Shown piece by piece: positions 19,414-28,999 of a DNA stretch of 64,000 nt. The position numbers and the translations under genes were made by a program. Positions within the stretch are counted from its first letter, which is position 1. Each line of letters starts with the position of its first letter. Location: assembly GCA_030532135.1 (NCBI GenBank), contig JAUNLT010000006.1:25228-89227 (forward strand), given 5' to 3'. The DNA is from Lagierella massiliensis. GTDB taxonomy: Bacteria > Bacillota > Clostridia > Tissierellales > Peptoniphilaceae. The notes beneath the pieces were generated by a model that did not search any database, was not told the DNA's origin, and saw only the letters and a list, made by a program, of their open reading frames with translations.

Positions 19414-20454
19414 ATGAAAGTTAGGTCAGTATTAATATTTATAATATCCGTTTTCTTATTTGGAGGAGGATATTTTATAGTAAGTGAATTAAATGATTTA
19501 GAACAGAAATCAACTGTGGAAATACAGGGATCAGATATAGGTAAAGACAACGAAATTGAAGAAATCCAAGATGATTTATTTTTCTTAATGGTTGGTGTGG
19601 ACAAGAATATTGATGCAGTAGGAAAAGATCAAGATTTACACGTTAGAACTGATACTATGATGCTTGTAAACGTAAATTTTAAAACAGGAGAAATAAATAC
19701 TGTTTCAATACCAAGAGATACAAAAGTCAATTATGAATATAGTGATATAAAGATAAATGCAGCTCATGCATATGATGGGATAACAGGAGCATTAAAAGCA
19801 GTGAGAGAACTTACGGGTCTTGATGTAGACTATTATATGAGTGTTGATTATGATGCTGTATCTAGAATAGTAGATACCATAGGTGGAGTGGTAGTGGAAT
19901 CTAAAGTAGAAATGGATGTTCCTGATATTGATTTGTATATTCCAAAGGGGAAATCTAAATTAAATGGTGCTCAAGCCCTTTATTTTGTAAGAGCCAGAGA
20001 GCTTTTGGAAACAGGTACGGATTTAGAAAGGGTTCAAAATCAACAATACTTTTTAAAACAACTAATGAAAGCTGTTTTAAAACCATCAAATATAGTTAAT
20101 ATAGGAAATATACTCGATGTATATAAACAAAATGTAGAAACTAATATAGACTTAGGAAACCTAGGAGCAATGGCGTTAAAGGCTATTAATTTTAGTGAAG
20201 ACAAGTTACATTCTTATACATTAGAGGGTACAACAGGAGATGAGTATCCTAATGGTGTTAGAGTTGCTTATTTTTATGCAGATGAAAAGAAAATGAATAT
20301 TTTGTTCTCCGATATCTTCAGAGACTTTTTTATAGATGAAGATGACATAGACAAGTATAGGAATAATTCTTTATCAAATGAAAATTATGGTGATTATTAT
20401 GATGAAGACGATTATAATTACAATGATGAAGGAGAAAATGACTATAACTATTGA
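19414..20454 (+). CDS. LytR-CpsA-Psr (LCP) family cell-wall ligase
   Basis: LCP enzymes transfer undecaprenyl-linked glycopolymers to peptidoglycan at the outer face of the membrane. The 346-residue protein has one N-terminal membrane segment (about 5-25), then the LCP domain with FFLMVGVDKN, RTDTMMLV, SIPRDTKV, INAAHAYDG and the RAREL...TDLERVQNQQ region holding the conserved Arg/Asp residues. The last 30 residues are an Asp/Asn/Tyr-rich tail, unusual for the family. It could attach the polysaccharides made elsewhere in this window. GGAGG precedes the ATG. Confidence 0.9.
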   Translation: MKVRSVLIFIISVFLFGGGYFIVSELNDLEQKSTVEIQGSDIGKDNEIEEIQDDLFFLMVGVDKNIDAVGKDQDLHVRTDTMMLVNVNFKTGEINTVSIPRDTKVNYEYSDIKINAAHAYDGITGALKAVRELTGLDVDYYMSVDYDAVSRIVDTIGGVVVESKVEMDVPDIDLYIPKGKSKLNGAQALYFVRARELLETGTDLERVQNQQYFLKQLMKAVLKPSNIVNIGNILDVYKQNVETNIDLGNLGAMALKAINFSEDKLHSYTLEGTTGDEYPNGVRVAYFYADEKKMNILFSDIFRDFFIDEDDIDKYRNNSLSNENYGDYYDEDDYNYNDEGENDYNY

Positions 20455-20529
20455 TAATGCTTCTAAAATTTCTTAGAAGGTGTACTTACAAATTCTAATT
20501 AGGATATTTATAAGTAGAAAGAGGGCAAT

Positions 20530-21546
20530 ATGAGACTGGAAAGAAAAAAGGAACATGTGGAAAGTTATTTAAAAACTGGATACAGGGGAAACAATCTATT
20601 CAAAGATATATATATTGAAAATAATTCATTACCTGGAATTGATTTTGAAGAAATAGATACAAATGTTGAGTTTTTAGAAAAGAATGTAGATTTTCCATTA
20701 ATGATAAATGCAATGACAGGTGGAGGAGAAGAATTAGGCGGAATTAACGAAGATCTTGCAAGAATAGCTAGGGATTTCAATTTGCCTATGGCCTTAGGAT
20801 CTCAGACTATTGGACTTGAGTATCCTGAATGCAAGGATTCTTTTAAAATTGCTAGAGATATTATTGGTGAAGAAGGTATTTTAATAGGAAATCTTTCTGC
20901 TAATAGTACACTAAGCCAATTACAAGAAGCTTGTGAAATGATAGATGCAGATGCTATGCAATTACATTTAAATGTATGTCAAGAGCTTTTTATGGAAGAA
21001 GGAGATAGGAAATTTAAAGATATTTATTCTAACTTAGAATATCTTCTTAAAAACTTTGACAAACCGATTATAATAAAGGAAGTAGGTTTTGGAATATCAA
21101 GCAAAAATGCGTCTAAATTAGCTGAAATTGGTGCAAAGTATATCGATATATCTGGTTCTGGAGGAACTAATTTTATTGAAATCGAGGATATGAGAAATTT
21201 TAATAAAGACTATTCTGATATGTATGATTGGGGTATTCCTACAGCAAAAGCACTAATAGATTGCAAAAAATCAAATCCTGATATTTTTTATATTAGCAGT
21301 GGCGGAGTTAATAATGCTGATAGTATAATTAAATCGTTAATTTTAGGAGCTAACTTTACAGCAGTAAGTGGAGAAGTGCTTAGATATTTAATGCATGGTG
21401 GATTTGATGTGGCTAGAAATTATGTAGAAAGTACGATTACAAAATCAAAGATTCTTATGAATCTTCTTGGGGTTAAAACTATTAAAGAATTAAAAAATGT
21501 GGAATATACTATTACAGGAAGACTAAAAGAATTACTAGAGAAATAA
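20530..21546 (+). CDS. fni: Type 2 isopentenyl-diphosphate Delta-isomerase
   Basis: An FMN- and NADPH-dependent enzyme interconverting IPP and DMAPP for isoprenoids, typical of bacteria using the mevalonate route. The 338 residues include RKKEHVESY at the start, PLMINAMTGG, MALGSQ, QLHLNVCQELFMEEGDR and ISGSGGTNF; the FMN barrel motifs are in order. RBS AGAGGG lies 8-13 bases upstream. It converges on a minus-strand gene across a shared terminator. Confidence 0.92.
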   Translation: MRLERKKEHVESYLKTGYRGNNLFKDIYIENNSLPGIDFEEIDTNVEFLEKNVDFPLMINAMTGGGEELGGINEDLARIARDFNLPMALGSQTIGLEYPECKDSFKIARDIIGEEGILIGNLSANSTLSQLQEACEMIDADAMQLHLNVCQELFMEEGDRKFKDIYSNLEYLLKNFDKPIIIKEVGFGISSKNASKLAEIGAKYIDISGSGGTNFIEIEDMRNFNKDYSDMYDWGIPTAKALIDCKKSNPDIFYISSGGVNNADSIIKSLILGANFTAVSGEVLRYLMHGGFDVARNYVESTITKSKILMNLLGVKTIKELKNVEYTITGRLKELLEK

Positions 21547-21580
21547 AAAAGGTAGGAAAATATATATTTTCCTACCTTTT
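21547..21580. terminator. Bidirectional terminator between convergent genes
   Basis: AAAAGGTAGGAAAATA and its mirror TTTTCCTACCTTTT form a near-perfect hairpin between the stop codons of fni and the minus-strand gene, with A and T runs at the two ends. It can serve both. Confidence 0.85.
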
Positions 21581-21581
21581 G

Positions 21582-22259
21582 CTATCTAATTTCCCTGTAG
21601 TTACGCATTACAGACGAGAAGATTTCTGCACTAGATGGAGGTGTATAGGTTATGGCATTTGCTCCTGCTGCTATAGTTTCAGCAATTGATTGTTCTGTTT
21701 TTCCACCAGTTGCAATAATTGGAAATTCTTTTCCAAACATATCCCTTACTTTTTTTATTATCCCTATGGTGTTTTTACCACCTGAAACGTTAAAGATCTT
21801 TGCACCAGCTTTCGCCTTTCCATCAAGGTCGTCATTTTCAGAGACGACAGTTGCAACGACTGGTATGTCTAGGGCTTGAGACATTTCTTCGATAACTTCA
21901 TTTTGCATAGGTGCATTTACAACTACACCATATGCTCCTAAAAGCTCTGCTTGCAAAGCAAGATAAATAGATCTGTTTCCAGAAGTCAATCCTCCTCCTA
22001 CTCCAATAAATAAGGGTACGAATGATGAGGACATCAATGCCTGGGTAATAGTCAAGGTTGGAGTAAAGGGGTATACTGCCATAACAGCATCTGGATTACT
22101 ATTTTGAATTACAGCTACATCTGTAGAAAAAATAAGGGATTTAATTCTCTTATTTAAGATTATAATGCCACTAGCATCTCTAATAATTTGAGGCATACTT
22201 ACAGAGCGTCTTCTAAGCTCTGACTCTACCTCAGGTACGTATACTCTTTTTTTCATCAA
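21582..22259 (-). CDS. Uncharacterised TIM-barrel-like protein
   Basis: A 225-residue cytoplasmic protein I cannot name with confidence. After a short basic N-terminus it shows alternating beta-strand/helix stretches with glycine-rich turns (FIGVGGGLTSGNRS, KIFNVSGGKNT, PIIATGGKTEQSI, AGANAITYTPPS). The last two resemble phosphate-binding loops of TIM-barrel enzymes such as ThiE/PdxS-like synthases. The start has AAGGAGGAATTG upstream. It stands alone, divergent from the rpsF operon. Confidence 0.55.
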   Translation of the reverse strand: MMKKRVYVPEVESELRRRSVSMPQIIRDASGIIILNKRIKSLIFSTDVAVIQNSNPDAVMAVYPFTPTLTITQALMSSSFVPLFIGVGGGLTSGNRSIYLALQAELLGAYGVVVNAPMQNEVIEEMSQALDIPVVATVVSENDDLDGKAKAGAKIFNVSGGKNTIGIIKKVRDMFGKEFPIIATGGKTEQSIAETIAAGANAITYTPPSSAEIFSSVMRNYREIR

Positions 22260-22350
22260 TTCCTCCTTAATTCTATTTTGATTATAACATCTAATTAAAT
22301 TTAAATAAATATTTGAATTTTATGTCCCTTTATGATAATATACTTAAGTA

Positions 22351-22392
22351 ATCCTTGCCGCTTATGCGAGCCAAAGTCCAGAAGGAGGTGTA
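22351..22392 (+). promoter_or_regulatory. Candidate S6:S18 leader element
   Basis: Upstream of rpsF the leader reads CTTGCCGCTTATGCGAG, which can fold as CUU/GAG plus CGC/GCG with an asymmetric bulge containing the CCG expected for S6:S18 binding. The gene order rpsF-ssb-rpsR is the usual target of this autoregulation. The fold was judged by eye. Confidence 0.4.
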
Positions 22393-22397
22393 TAGAT

Positions 22398-22682
22398 ATG
22401 AAAAATTACGAAGGAGTTATAATTTTCAAGCCAGATCTAGAAGACGAGGCTAGAAATAAATCCCTAGAGGTTATCAAGAGTACTATAGAATCAAATGGTA
22501 AAGTTCTTGAAGTAGATGAGTGGGGAAAAAGAAAACTTGCTTATGAAATCAACTATATTAAAGAAGGTTATTATGTAATTATTGATTTTGAAGCAAACCC
22601 TGAATTAATTTACGAACTACAAAGAAAGAGTAGAATAGCTGATAGCATTATCAGATATATGTTCGTTGTTAAGAAAGCCTAA
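22398..22682 (+). CDS. rpsF: 30S ribosomal protein S6
   Basis: Ribosomal protein S6, 94 residues, which binds S18 on the small-subunit platform. The typical MKNYEGVIIFKP start and VDEWGKRKLAYEI block are present. ATG at 22398 is chosen because GAAGGAGGTG sits just before it; the upstream open frame is leader. It is first in rpsF-ssb-rpsR. Confidence 0.95.
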   Translation: MKNYEGVIIFKPDLEDEARNKSLEVIKSTIESNGKVLEVDEWGKRKLAYEINYIKEGYYVIIDFEANPELIYELQRKSRIADSIIRYMFVVKKA

Positions 22683-22693
22683 GGAGGGCGAAG

Positions 22694-23188
22694 TTGAATA
22701 GCGTTAATTTAATAGGAAGACTTACAAGGGATCCTGACCTTAGATATTCAGCTGGATCAGGTTTAGCAGTTTGTAGATTTACATTAGCAGTTGATAGAGG
22801 TATGTCCAAGGATAAAAAAATGGAAGCTCAACAAAAAGGTCAACCTACGGCTGACTTCATAGGAATTACTGCTTTTGGGAAAACTGCAGAACTTATTTCT
22901 ACTTACATGGCTAAGGGTAGAGAAATGGCTGTGTCCGGAAGAATTCAAACTAGCTCTTTTGAAGGACAAGATGGAAAAAGAGTTTACAGAACCGATGTTA
23001 TTGCAGACAGGATTTTCTTTATTGGTTCCAATTCAGGTTCCAGTCAAAACAAAAATCAAGGTAATATGAATTTTAACCAAGGAAACAGTTACAACAAAGA
23101 TATTGGTTTTAGTCAAGATTTTTCTGATGATGACTTTGGTCTAGGTGGAGATGCTTTTCCTTTAAACGATGACGATATACCATTTTAG
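22694..23188 (+). CDS. ssb: Single-stranded DNA-binding protein
   Basis: A 164-residue SSB with an N-terminal OB fold (NSVNLIGRLTRDPDLRY, AVCRFTLAVDR), a Gln/Asn/Gly-rich linker from about 115, and the acidic C-terminal tip DDDIPF that recruits replication and repair proteins. The start is TTG with AAGGAGG 6 bases upstream. It sits between rpsF and rpsR as usual in Firmicutes. A shorter SSB-like protein is in the conjugative element at 62011. Confidence 0.95.
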   Translation: MNSVNLIGRLTRDPDLRYSAGSGLAVCRFTLAVDRGMSKDKKMEAQQKGQPTADFIGITAFGKTAELISTYMAKGREMAVSGRIQTSSFEGQDGKRVYRTDVIADRIFFIGSNSGSSQNKNQGNMNFNQGNSYNKDIGFSQDFSDDDFGLGGDAFPLNDDDIPF

Positions 23189-23204
23189 ATAAGGAGGTAC
23201 TTTG

Positions 23205-23429
23205 ATGCAAAGAAGATTTAGACCTAGAAGAAAAGTTTGTGCTTTTTGTTCTGATAAGAATAAAAAAATCGACTATAAAGATATAAATACATTAAAGAAA
23301 TATGTTTCTGATAGAGGTAAAATTCTTCCAAGAAGAGCTACAGGTTGTTGTGCAAAACACCAAAGAGCGATTACGGAAGAAATTAAAAAGGCAAGACAAG
23401 TTGCTTTATTGCCATACTCTGCAGACTAA
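23205..23429 (+). CDS. rpsR: 30S ribosomal protein S18 (zinc-binding form)
   Basis: S18, 74 residues, partner of S6. It keeps the C+ set: C12, C15 (VCAFC) and C48, C49 with H52 (GCCAKHQ), suggesting a structural zinc. ATG at 23205 is preferred over TTG at 23202 because AAGGAGG lies 7 bases before it. Confidence 0.95.
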   Translation: MQRRFRPRRKVCAFCSDKNKKIDYKDINTLKKYVSDRGKILPRRATGCCAKHQRAITEEIKKARQVALLPYSAD

Positions 23430-23439
23430 TAATAATTAT

Positions 23440-23480
23440 AACCTTCCGAATTCCAAGGTGTTTCGGGAGGTTTTTTGTTT
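23440..23480 (+). terminator. Intrinsic terminator of rpsF-ssb-rpsR
   Basis: AACCTTCCGAA and TTCGGGAGGTT pair with one G-U across a short loop and are followed by T-rich sequence, 10 bases after the rpsR stop. Confidence 0.85.
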
Positions 23481-23534
23481 TAATTATTTTTGTTGAATAT
23501 GATTTTGTTGCGTGGGATTAGAGTGTATATATGG

Positions 23535-23540
23535 TATAAT
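23535..23540 (+). promoter_or_regulatory. Extended -10 promoter for the second sugar cluster
   Basis: TATAAT preceded by TGG (an extended -10), 21 bases before the ATG at 23562. No good -35 is visible. Confidence 0.5.
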
Positions 23541-23561
23541 TTCATTAGAATGGAGATAAGT

Positions 23562-24644
23562 ATGAAAATTTGTTTTTTAGCGGATTGCACAAGTGCCCAC
23601 ACAAAAAAGTGGTGTGAGTACTTTTTAAATAAAAATTATGAAATTGTAGTAGTTTCACTAACTTCAGGAAAAATACCCGGTTGTAAGGTATATGATTTCA
23701 ATGTAGGTGAGACAATTCACAAAAAAGATTTAAATAAACTTTTTTCCTATTTTTCTAAAGTAAAGAGAGTAAAAGAAATTATAAAAAAAGAAAAACCGGA
23801 TATAATTCACGCCCATTATGCAACTAGTTATGGTCTTTTAGGGTCCATGTTAAAATTTAAACCCTATATACTTTCTGTTTGGGGTTCGGATGTTTATGAT
23901 TTTCCAAGAAGGTCTTTTATACATAAATATCTATTAAAATACAATCTTAAAAAGCCTGATATTGTTATGTCTACTTCAACTGATATGAAAAATGAAATTT
24001 TAAAATATACGAATAGAGATATTTTAATAACTTATTTTGGTGTAGATCCAAAAATATTTAAACCCATTTTAGGATTAAAAGATAAAGATACTTTCACTAT
24101 TGGAACAGTAAAGTCTTTATATAAGGTGTATGGACTGAAGTATTTAGTTGAGGCATTTAATAAACTTGTTAAAAAATATCCTGAAACAAGTTTTAAGTTG
24201 ATACTTGCTGGAGAGGGAGAAGAAGAAAGAAACTTACGAGAACAAGTTAAAAATCTTAATTTGACTAAGTTAGTAGAATTTCCAGGGTATTTGAGTATAG
24301 AAAAACTTGTAAAGACGTATAACAAGATGGATGTTGCAGTATTTCCATCATTACAAGAAAGTTTTGGAGTTTCAGCAGTTGAAGCTCAAAGCTGTTGTGT
24401 GCCAGTAGTTTGTACAGATGTAGGAGGATTACCGGAAGCTACAAAACCAGGTGAAAGCTCTATACTTGTAAAGCCTTCCAATAGTGATGAATTATTTAAA
24501 GCGATTGAAAAACTATTTTTAGATGAAAAACTCAGGACTAGAATGGGAGAAAATGGAAGAAATCATGTAATTGAAAAATTTGTGCTAGAAGAAAATTTTT
24601 CAAAGATAGATAGTATATATAAACTAATTTTAAAGGAGAATTAG
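23562..24644 (+). CDS. GT4-family glycosyltransferase
   Basis: A retaining GT-B glycosyltransferase of 360 residues. The N-terminal domain (MKICFLADCTSAHTKKW, HAHYATSYG, SVWGSDVYDFP) binds the acceptor. The C-terminal domain has the donor-site signature SLQESFGVSAVEAQ followed by VPVVCTDVGGLPE. Family 4 enzymes of this type build cell-surface glycans or glycolipids. ATG at 23562 follows GGAGAT. It opens a four-gene cluster that ends in a wall peptidase. Confidence 0.85.
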   Translation: MKICFLADCTSAHTKKWCEYFLNKNYEIVVVSLTSGKIPGCKVYDFNVGETIHKKDLNKLFSYFSKVKRVKEIIKKEKPDIIHAHYATSYGLLGSMLKFKPYILSVWGSDVYDFPRRSFIHKYLLKYNLKKPDIVMSTSTDMKNEILKYTNRDILITYFGVDPKIFKPILGLKDKDTFTIGTVKSLYKVYGLKYLVEAFNKLVKKYPETSFKLILAGEGEEERNLREQVKNLNLTKLVEFPGYLSIEKLVKTYNKMDVAVFPSLQESFGVSAVEAQSCCVPVVCTDVGGLPEATKPGESSILVKPSNSDELFKAIEKLFLDEKLRTRMGENGRNHVIEKFVLEENFSKIDSIYKLILKEN

Positions 24645-26501
24645 ATGAGATATATTAGAACAGTGGGATTAATTATACTTGATATATTATTAATTAATTT
24701 CAGTTATATTTTTGGATTATTCCTTAGGTTTGATGGAAATTTGCCAGAGGTATACTTGGACAAATACTTACAGTATGCTGTTTTTATAACAGCATTTCAA
24801 ATATTGGTATTTTTTGTAATGGGACTTTATAGAACTCTTTGGAGATATGCAAGTATTGAAGAGTTTGTAAAAGCATTACTTGCTGTTTTTATTTCCACAA
24901 TTATGGTTTTCATTGTGATGATTATTACAGTTGGTATGGACATACCAAGGTCAATTTATATAATAGCACTCGTTCTTGAAGCCATATTAATTCCTGGTAT
25001 TAGATTTTTTTCTAGGGCAAAATATAGTTTTAGAGATAATAAATCATTTAATAAAAGTGGAAAAAAGCCTAAGAAAACACTTATAGTAGGAGCTGGAGAA
25101 GCGGGAGTCTTAGTTGTAAAGGAACTTAACAAACACCATGAGATTTTAAATGTTCCCATTGGTTTTATAGATGATGATAAAAATAAAAAAAATAGAATTA
25201 TAAAAGGTGTACCAGTTTTAGGAACTAGATTCGATATAGAATCTGTGGTAAAAAATTACTCCATTGAAGAGATTATAGTGGCACTTCCATCGGCAAATGA
25301 TGATGATGCTAGGGATATACTTCAGAGATGTTATAAGACAAATGCAAAAATCAAGATTATACCTGGTTATTATTCTGTTATTGATGAGAAAAATTTTGAT
25401 CTTTCAAAAATGAGAGAGGTTCAAATAGAGGACTTACTTGGAAGAGATGAGATTCACTTGAATCAGAAATCTCTTGAAGGATTTATAAAAGATAAGATTG
25501 TACTTGTAACAGGGGCTGGAGGTTCAATAGGTTCAGAACTTTGTAGACAGATTATTAAGTTTAGTCCAAAAAAACTTGTAATGTTAGACATCTATGAAAA
25601 CAGTATCTACGACATTCAGATGGAATTAGTTAGAAAGTACAAAGACCCTCAAATCGAAGTGCTAATTGATAGTATCAGAGATGAGGAGAGAATGGATTTG
25701 TTATTTAAAACTTATAAACCTGAAATAGTATTTCATGCGGCAGCACATAAACATGTTCCTTTAATGGAAGACTCACCTATATCAGCGGTTAAGAACAATG
25801 TATTTGGTACGTTGAACTTATTAAGGTGTGCCGATAAGTATGGCTCTCAAAAGTTTGTAAATATATCTACAGACAAAGCGGTTAATCCTACATCTGTAAT
25901 GGGGTGTACAAAGAGGATTTGTGAGATTATGATACAAACAATGGACAAAGATTCCAATACTGATTTTGTTGCAGTTAGATTTGGAAATGTACTCGGTTCA
26001 AATGGCTCTGTTATACCACTATTTAAGGAACAAATTAAAAATGGGGGACCTGTGACTGTAACTCATCCAGATATTATAAGATATTTTATGACCATACCTG
26101 AAGCGTGTCAACTTGTTATGCAGGCGGGGGCAATTGCTAAAGGCGGAGAAATATTTATCCTAGACATGGGTGAGCCTGTTAGAATTGTGGATTTAGCGGA
26201 AAAGCTAATTAAACTCTCAGGTTTTAAACCTAACCAAGATATAAAAATTGAATTTACCGGGCTTCGTCCAGGTGAGAAACTTTATGAGGAATTAATTTTA
26301 GATTTAGAAAATTCTTCAAAAACAGAATTTGAAAAAATTTTTATTGAAAAACCAGTAGTTCATGATAAGGATAAACTTGAGCAAGGGCTTGAAAGACTTA
26401 AGGCACATTTAACTGAAACAAATTATAGAGTAATATTAGAAGATTTAAAGTTAGTAGTTCCGAATTTTACTCCAGAGAGGCTGGATAATAAGAAACAATG
26501 A
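24645..26501 (+). CDS. Membrane-bound nucleotide-sugar 4,6-dehydratase (CapD/PglF type)
   Basis: A 618-residue protein with four N-terminal membrane segments (about 1-120), a CoA-binding-like Rossmann domain (about 140-260), and a short-chain dehydrogenase domain (from about 283; LVTGAGGSIGSELCRQI). It probably makes UDP-4-keto-6-deoxy-GlcNAc. As in PglF, the usual catalytic Tyr is replaced: TSVMGCTKR has Met where YxxxK is expected. The stop overlaps the next start as ATGA. It supplies a sugar nucleotide to the flanking glycosyltransferases. Confidence 0.88.
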   Translation: MRYIRTVGLIILDILLINFSYIFGLFLRFDGNLPEVYLDKYLQYAVFITAFQILVFFVMGLYRTLWRYASIEEFVKALLAVFISTIMVFIVMIITVGMDIPRSIYIIALVLEAILIPGIRFFSRAKYSFRDNKSFNKSGKKPKKTLIVGAGEAGVLVVKELNKHHEILNVPIGFIDDDKNKKNRIIKGVPVLGTRFDIESVVKNYSIEEIIVALPSANDDDARDILQRCYKTNAKIKIIPGYYSVIDEKNFDLSKMREVQIEDLLGRDEIHLNQKSLEGFIKDKIVLVTGAGGSIGSELCRQIIKFSPKKLVMLDIYENSIYDIQMELVRKYKDPQIEVLIDSIRDEERMDLLFKTYKPEIVFHAAAHKHVPLMEDSPISAVKNNVFGTLNLLRCADKYGSQKFVNISTDKAVNPTSVMGCTKRICEIMIQTMDKDSNTDFVAVRFGNVLGSNGSVIPLFKEQIKNGGPVTVTHPDIIRYFMTIPEACQLVMQAGAIAKGGEIFILDMGEPVRIVDLAEKLIKLSGFKPNQDIKIEFTGLRPGEKLYEELILDLENSSKTEFEKIFIEKPVVHDKDKLEQGLERLKAHLTETNYRVILEDLKLVVPNFTPERLDNKKQ

Positions 26502-27646
26502 AAATATTAATGGCTACTCAAGGTATTCCATCTTTTAAAACTCCCATGTACGGTATTCACCAGTTGGAATATGCTAGAGCTTTAAAAGACTTTGGTATTG
26601 ATGTATACTTGGTTTCGTTAGATTTAAGATCTATAAGACGTTGGAGAAAATGGGGATATTCAAAAGGTCTAATTGATGATATAAAATATTATAATATAAG
26701 TGTTCCTTTGGGTAATTTTAGTGAAACGGTTCAAATGAAATACGCAAGTAAAGTCCTTAAAAAATATTTTGAGGAAATACTAGAGGAAGAAAAAGATACT
26801 GATTTAGTACATGGACATTTTTTTAATCATTCATATCCTTTTGTTAAAGTTATAAAGGACAGAAAAATTGAAATTCCTATTGTAATTTCCGAACATTCAT
26901 CCCATGTAAATAAGGAAAATATAGATGATATTTCAAAAGAAAAATTAGAAATTGGAAAATATGTATATAATAACTGTAATAAGTTAATTGTTGGAAGTCC
27001 ATACTTTAGAGATATTTTGAATAAAAATTTCAATGTAGATTCGATGGTTTCTCCAACTGTTGCAAATACAGACGCTTTCACTCTAGATAATCCTAGCTTT
27101 AATAAAGATATATTTAAAGTTGTATCAACAGGCAATCTAATAGAGGATAAGGGTCATTATGAACTTATAAATGCTTTTTCAGAAGTTTTTAAAGATAAAA
27201 ATGCAACCTTAAGTATATTTGGTCAAGGACCTGAAAAAACTAATCTTAAACGACTTATTAGAAATAAACAAATGGAAGATAAAATTTTTTTGAAGGGGCA
27301 TCAATCTTTATATACGATTAACGAAGAATACAATAAATCTGATCTTTTTGTACTAGCTTCTCGTCATGAAACATATGGAAAAGTTTATATTGAGGCTATG
27401 AATTCTGGTTTACCTATAATTACAGTAAACAATGGGGGATCGGAACATTTTATTAGGGACTTTAACGGAGTAGTAGCAAAGAAAAATAACAAAGAAGACT
27501 TAGCAAATAAGCTAAGATTAATGTATAATAATATAAAAGGTTTTGATAAAGTAAGAATTAGACAATTCATAGATTTGAATTTTTCTAAAAAAGCCTGTAT
27601 TAAAGACTTGAAAGATATCTATTCAAGCGTTTTAAAAGGAGATTAA
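26498..27646 (+). CDS. GT4-family glycosyltransferase
   Basis: A second GT-B enzyme, 382 residues. The N-terminal lobe has MATQGIPSFKTPMYGIHQLE and VHGHFFNHSYPF. The C-terminal donor site shows VVSTGNLIEDKGHYELI, FGQGPEKTNLK and ASRHETYGKVYIEAMNSG, the EX7E-type motif. It overlaps the dehydratase gene by 4 bases. Donor and acceptor are unknown; it probably acts on the same glycan as the gene at 23562. Confidence 0.85.
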   Translation: MKILMATQGIPSFKTPMYGIHQLEYARALKDFGIDVYLVSLDLRSIRRWRKWGYSKGLIDDIKYYNISVPLGNFSETVQMKYASKVLKKYFEEILEEEKDTDLVHGHFFNHSYPFVKVIKDRKIEIPIVISEHSSHVNKENIDDISKEKLEIGKYVYNNCNKLIVGSPYFRDILNKNFNVDSMVSPTVANTDAFTLDNPSFNKDIFKVVSTGNLIEDKGHYELINAFSEVFKDKNATLSIFGQGPEKTNLKRLIRNKQMEDKIFLKGHQSLYTINEEYNKSDLFVLASRHETYGKVYIEAMNSGLPIITVNNGGSEHFIRDFNGVVAKKNNKEDLANKLRLMYNNIKGFDKVRIRQFIDLNFSKKACIKDLKDIYSSVLKGD

Positions 27647-27647
27647 C

Positions 27648-28988
27648 ATGTCTAAGAGAGAAAGAAAAAGCTTTAAAGATATTAATGAAAAATATAGTTT
27701 CTTAGATCAAGGAGTTGAAGGATTAAAAGACCGAAATGTCAGTAGAGATGAGAAATCTAGACAGCGATATCAAGAAAGAAAAAGCGTAAATCAATCGAGA
27801 GGGCGAGAAAGTAGTAGAAGGCAAAGCGAAAACTTTAGAGATCATACTATAAAGATGAACCCTGAAGCCATTGAAAAAGAGCGGAAAAGATTGCAATATA
27901 TTGCTATGCAAGAAAGAAATAAAAAAAGACAAAAGTCTAGAATGATGGCAATAGGTCTTTCAATAGTAGCAATAGTAGTTGTGGCCTTTGCAATTAAGGC
28001 ATTACTTGATTCTAAAGATAAGGAAAATATAGCTTCAACAGATCCAACTAATATTATAGAAACTATAAATAGTGATGAAACAACGACACTAAAAGGATTT
28101 GTCCTGGTAAATAAAAGTTCTAAGTACTATCAGGAAAGTAACACCTCATCTACTGAGCTAGGTGAAATTGCAGCAGGAGAGTATTTGGAAAACTATGGTG
28201 TAATAAATGGTTTTAACAAGATAAAATACAATGGTGTAGATGGATATATTGAAACCTCAAATCTTTCATCTATAAATAACGAAAACCAATTTAAAGTGAT
28301 AAAAGGACTTTTAGTTGTAAATAATCAATATGGACTTCCTGAAGATTTTCAACCTGGAATGAATGTTCAAGCTAAGACTAATTTTGATATAATGGCAAGA
28401 AAAGCAAAAAATGACGGAGTAGTAATTAAAATTGCAAGTGATTTTAGAAGCTATGAGCAACAAAAGACAAATGGTTATACTGATGGAGTGTCTGCTTTTG
28501 GTGAATACATGGCAGATGGATCTGAAGTTGAACTTGGACAAAGTGAACACCAAACAGGACTTGCTTTTGATGTTGTAGGTGAGGACTATGAAAACAAGTA
28601 CAGTGAAAACTTTGAAGACAGTAAGGAATATAAATGGCTTTTAGAAAATGCTCATAAATATGGATTTATAATTAGATATCCTAAAGACAAAGAAGATATA
28701 ACAGGACGAAAGTTTGAACCTTGGCATATAAGATTTGTAGAGCCTACAGTTGCCGATGAAATGAATAAAAACAATTTTACTTTAGAGGAGTATTTAGGGC
28801 TTGCTAATGTAACAAATAAGGACTTAGATAATACTTCTGAAAGTGAAAATGTTGAAGATGACAATCTAGAAGATCAAAACCAAGATGGAAATAAAGAGGA
28901 CGGAGAAAAGGATAATACAAATCAGGACGATCCTCAATTAGAAGATGAAAATAACAGTAATGATGAAAATAATGGAAATGAAAATTAG
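27648..28988 (+). CDS. VanY-type D-alanyl-D-alanine carboxypeptidase with SH3-like domain
   Basis: A membrane-anchored zinc peptidase of 446 residues. Residues 1-98 are a very basic, Arg/Lys/Glu-rich cytoplasmic part. Residues 99-120 cross the membrane. A bacterial SH3-like domain (about 143-210) and the VanY domain follow outside. Zinc ligands are visible in SEHQTGLAFDV and EPWHIRF. The last 55 residues are an Asn/Asp/Glu-rich tail of low complexity. It trims terminal D-Ala from peptidoglycan stems. A large charged cytoplasmic domain is unusual for the family. Confidence 0.85.
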   Translation: MSKRERKSFKDINEKYSFLDQGVEGLKDRNVSRDEKSRQRYQERKSVNQSRGRESSRRQSENFRDHTIKMNPEAIEKERKRLQYIAMQERNKKRQKSRMMAIGLSIVAIVVVAFAIKALLDSKDKENIASTDPTNIIETINSDETTTLKGFVLVNKSSKYYQESNTSSTELGEIAAGEYLENYGVINGFNKIKYNGVDGYIETSNLSSINNENQFKVIKGLLVVNNQYGLPEDFQPGMNVQAKTNFDIMARKAKNDGVVIKIASDFRSYEQQKTNGYTDGVSAFGEYMADGSEVELGQSEHQTGLAFDVVGEDYENKYSENFEDSKEYKWLLENAHKYGFIIRYPKDKEDITGRKFEPWHIRFVEPTVADEMNKNNFTLEEYLGLANVTNKDLDNTSESENVEDDNLEDQNQDGNKEDGEKDNTNQDDPQLEDENNSNDENNGNEN

Positions 28989-28999
28989 CGAGAATTAAT

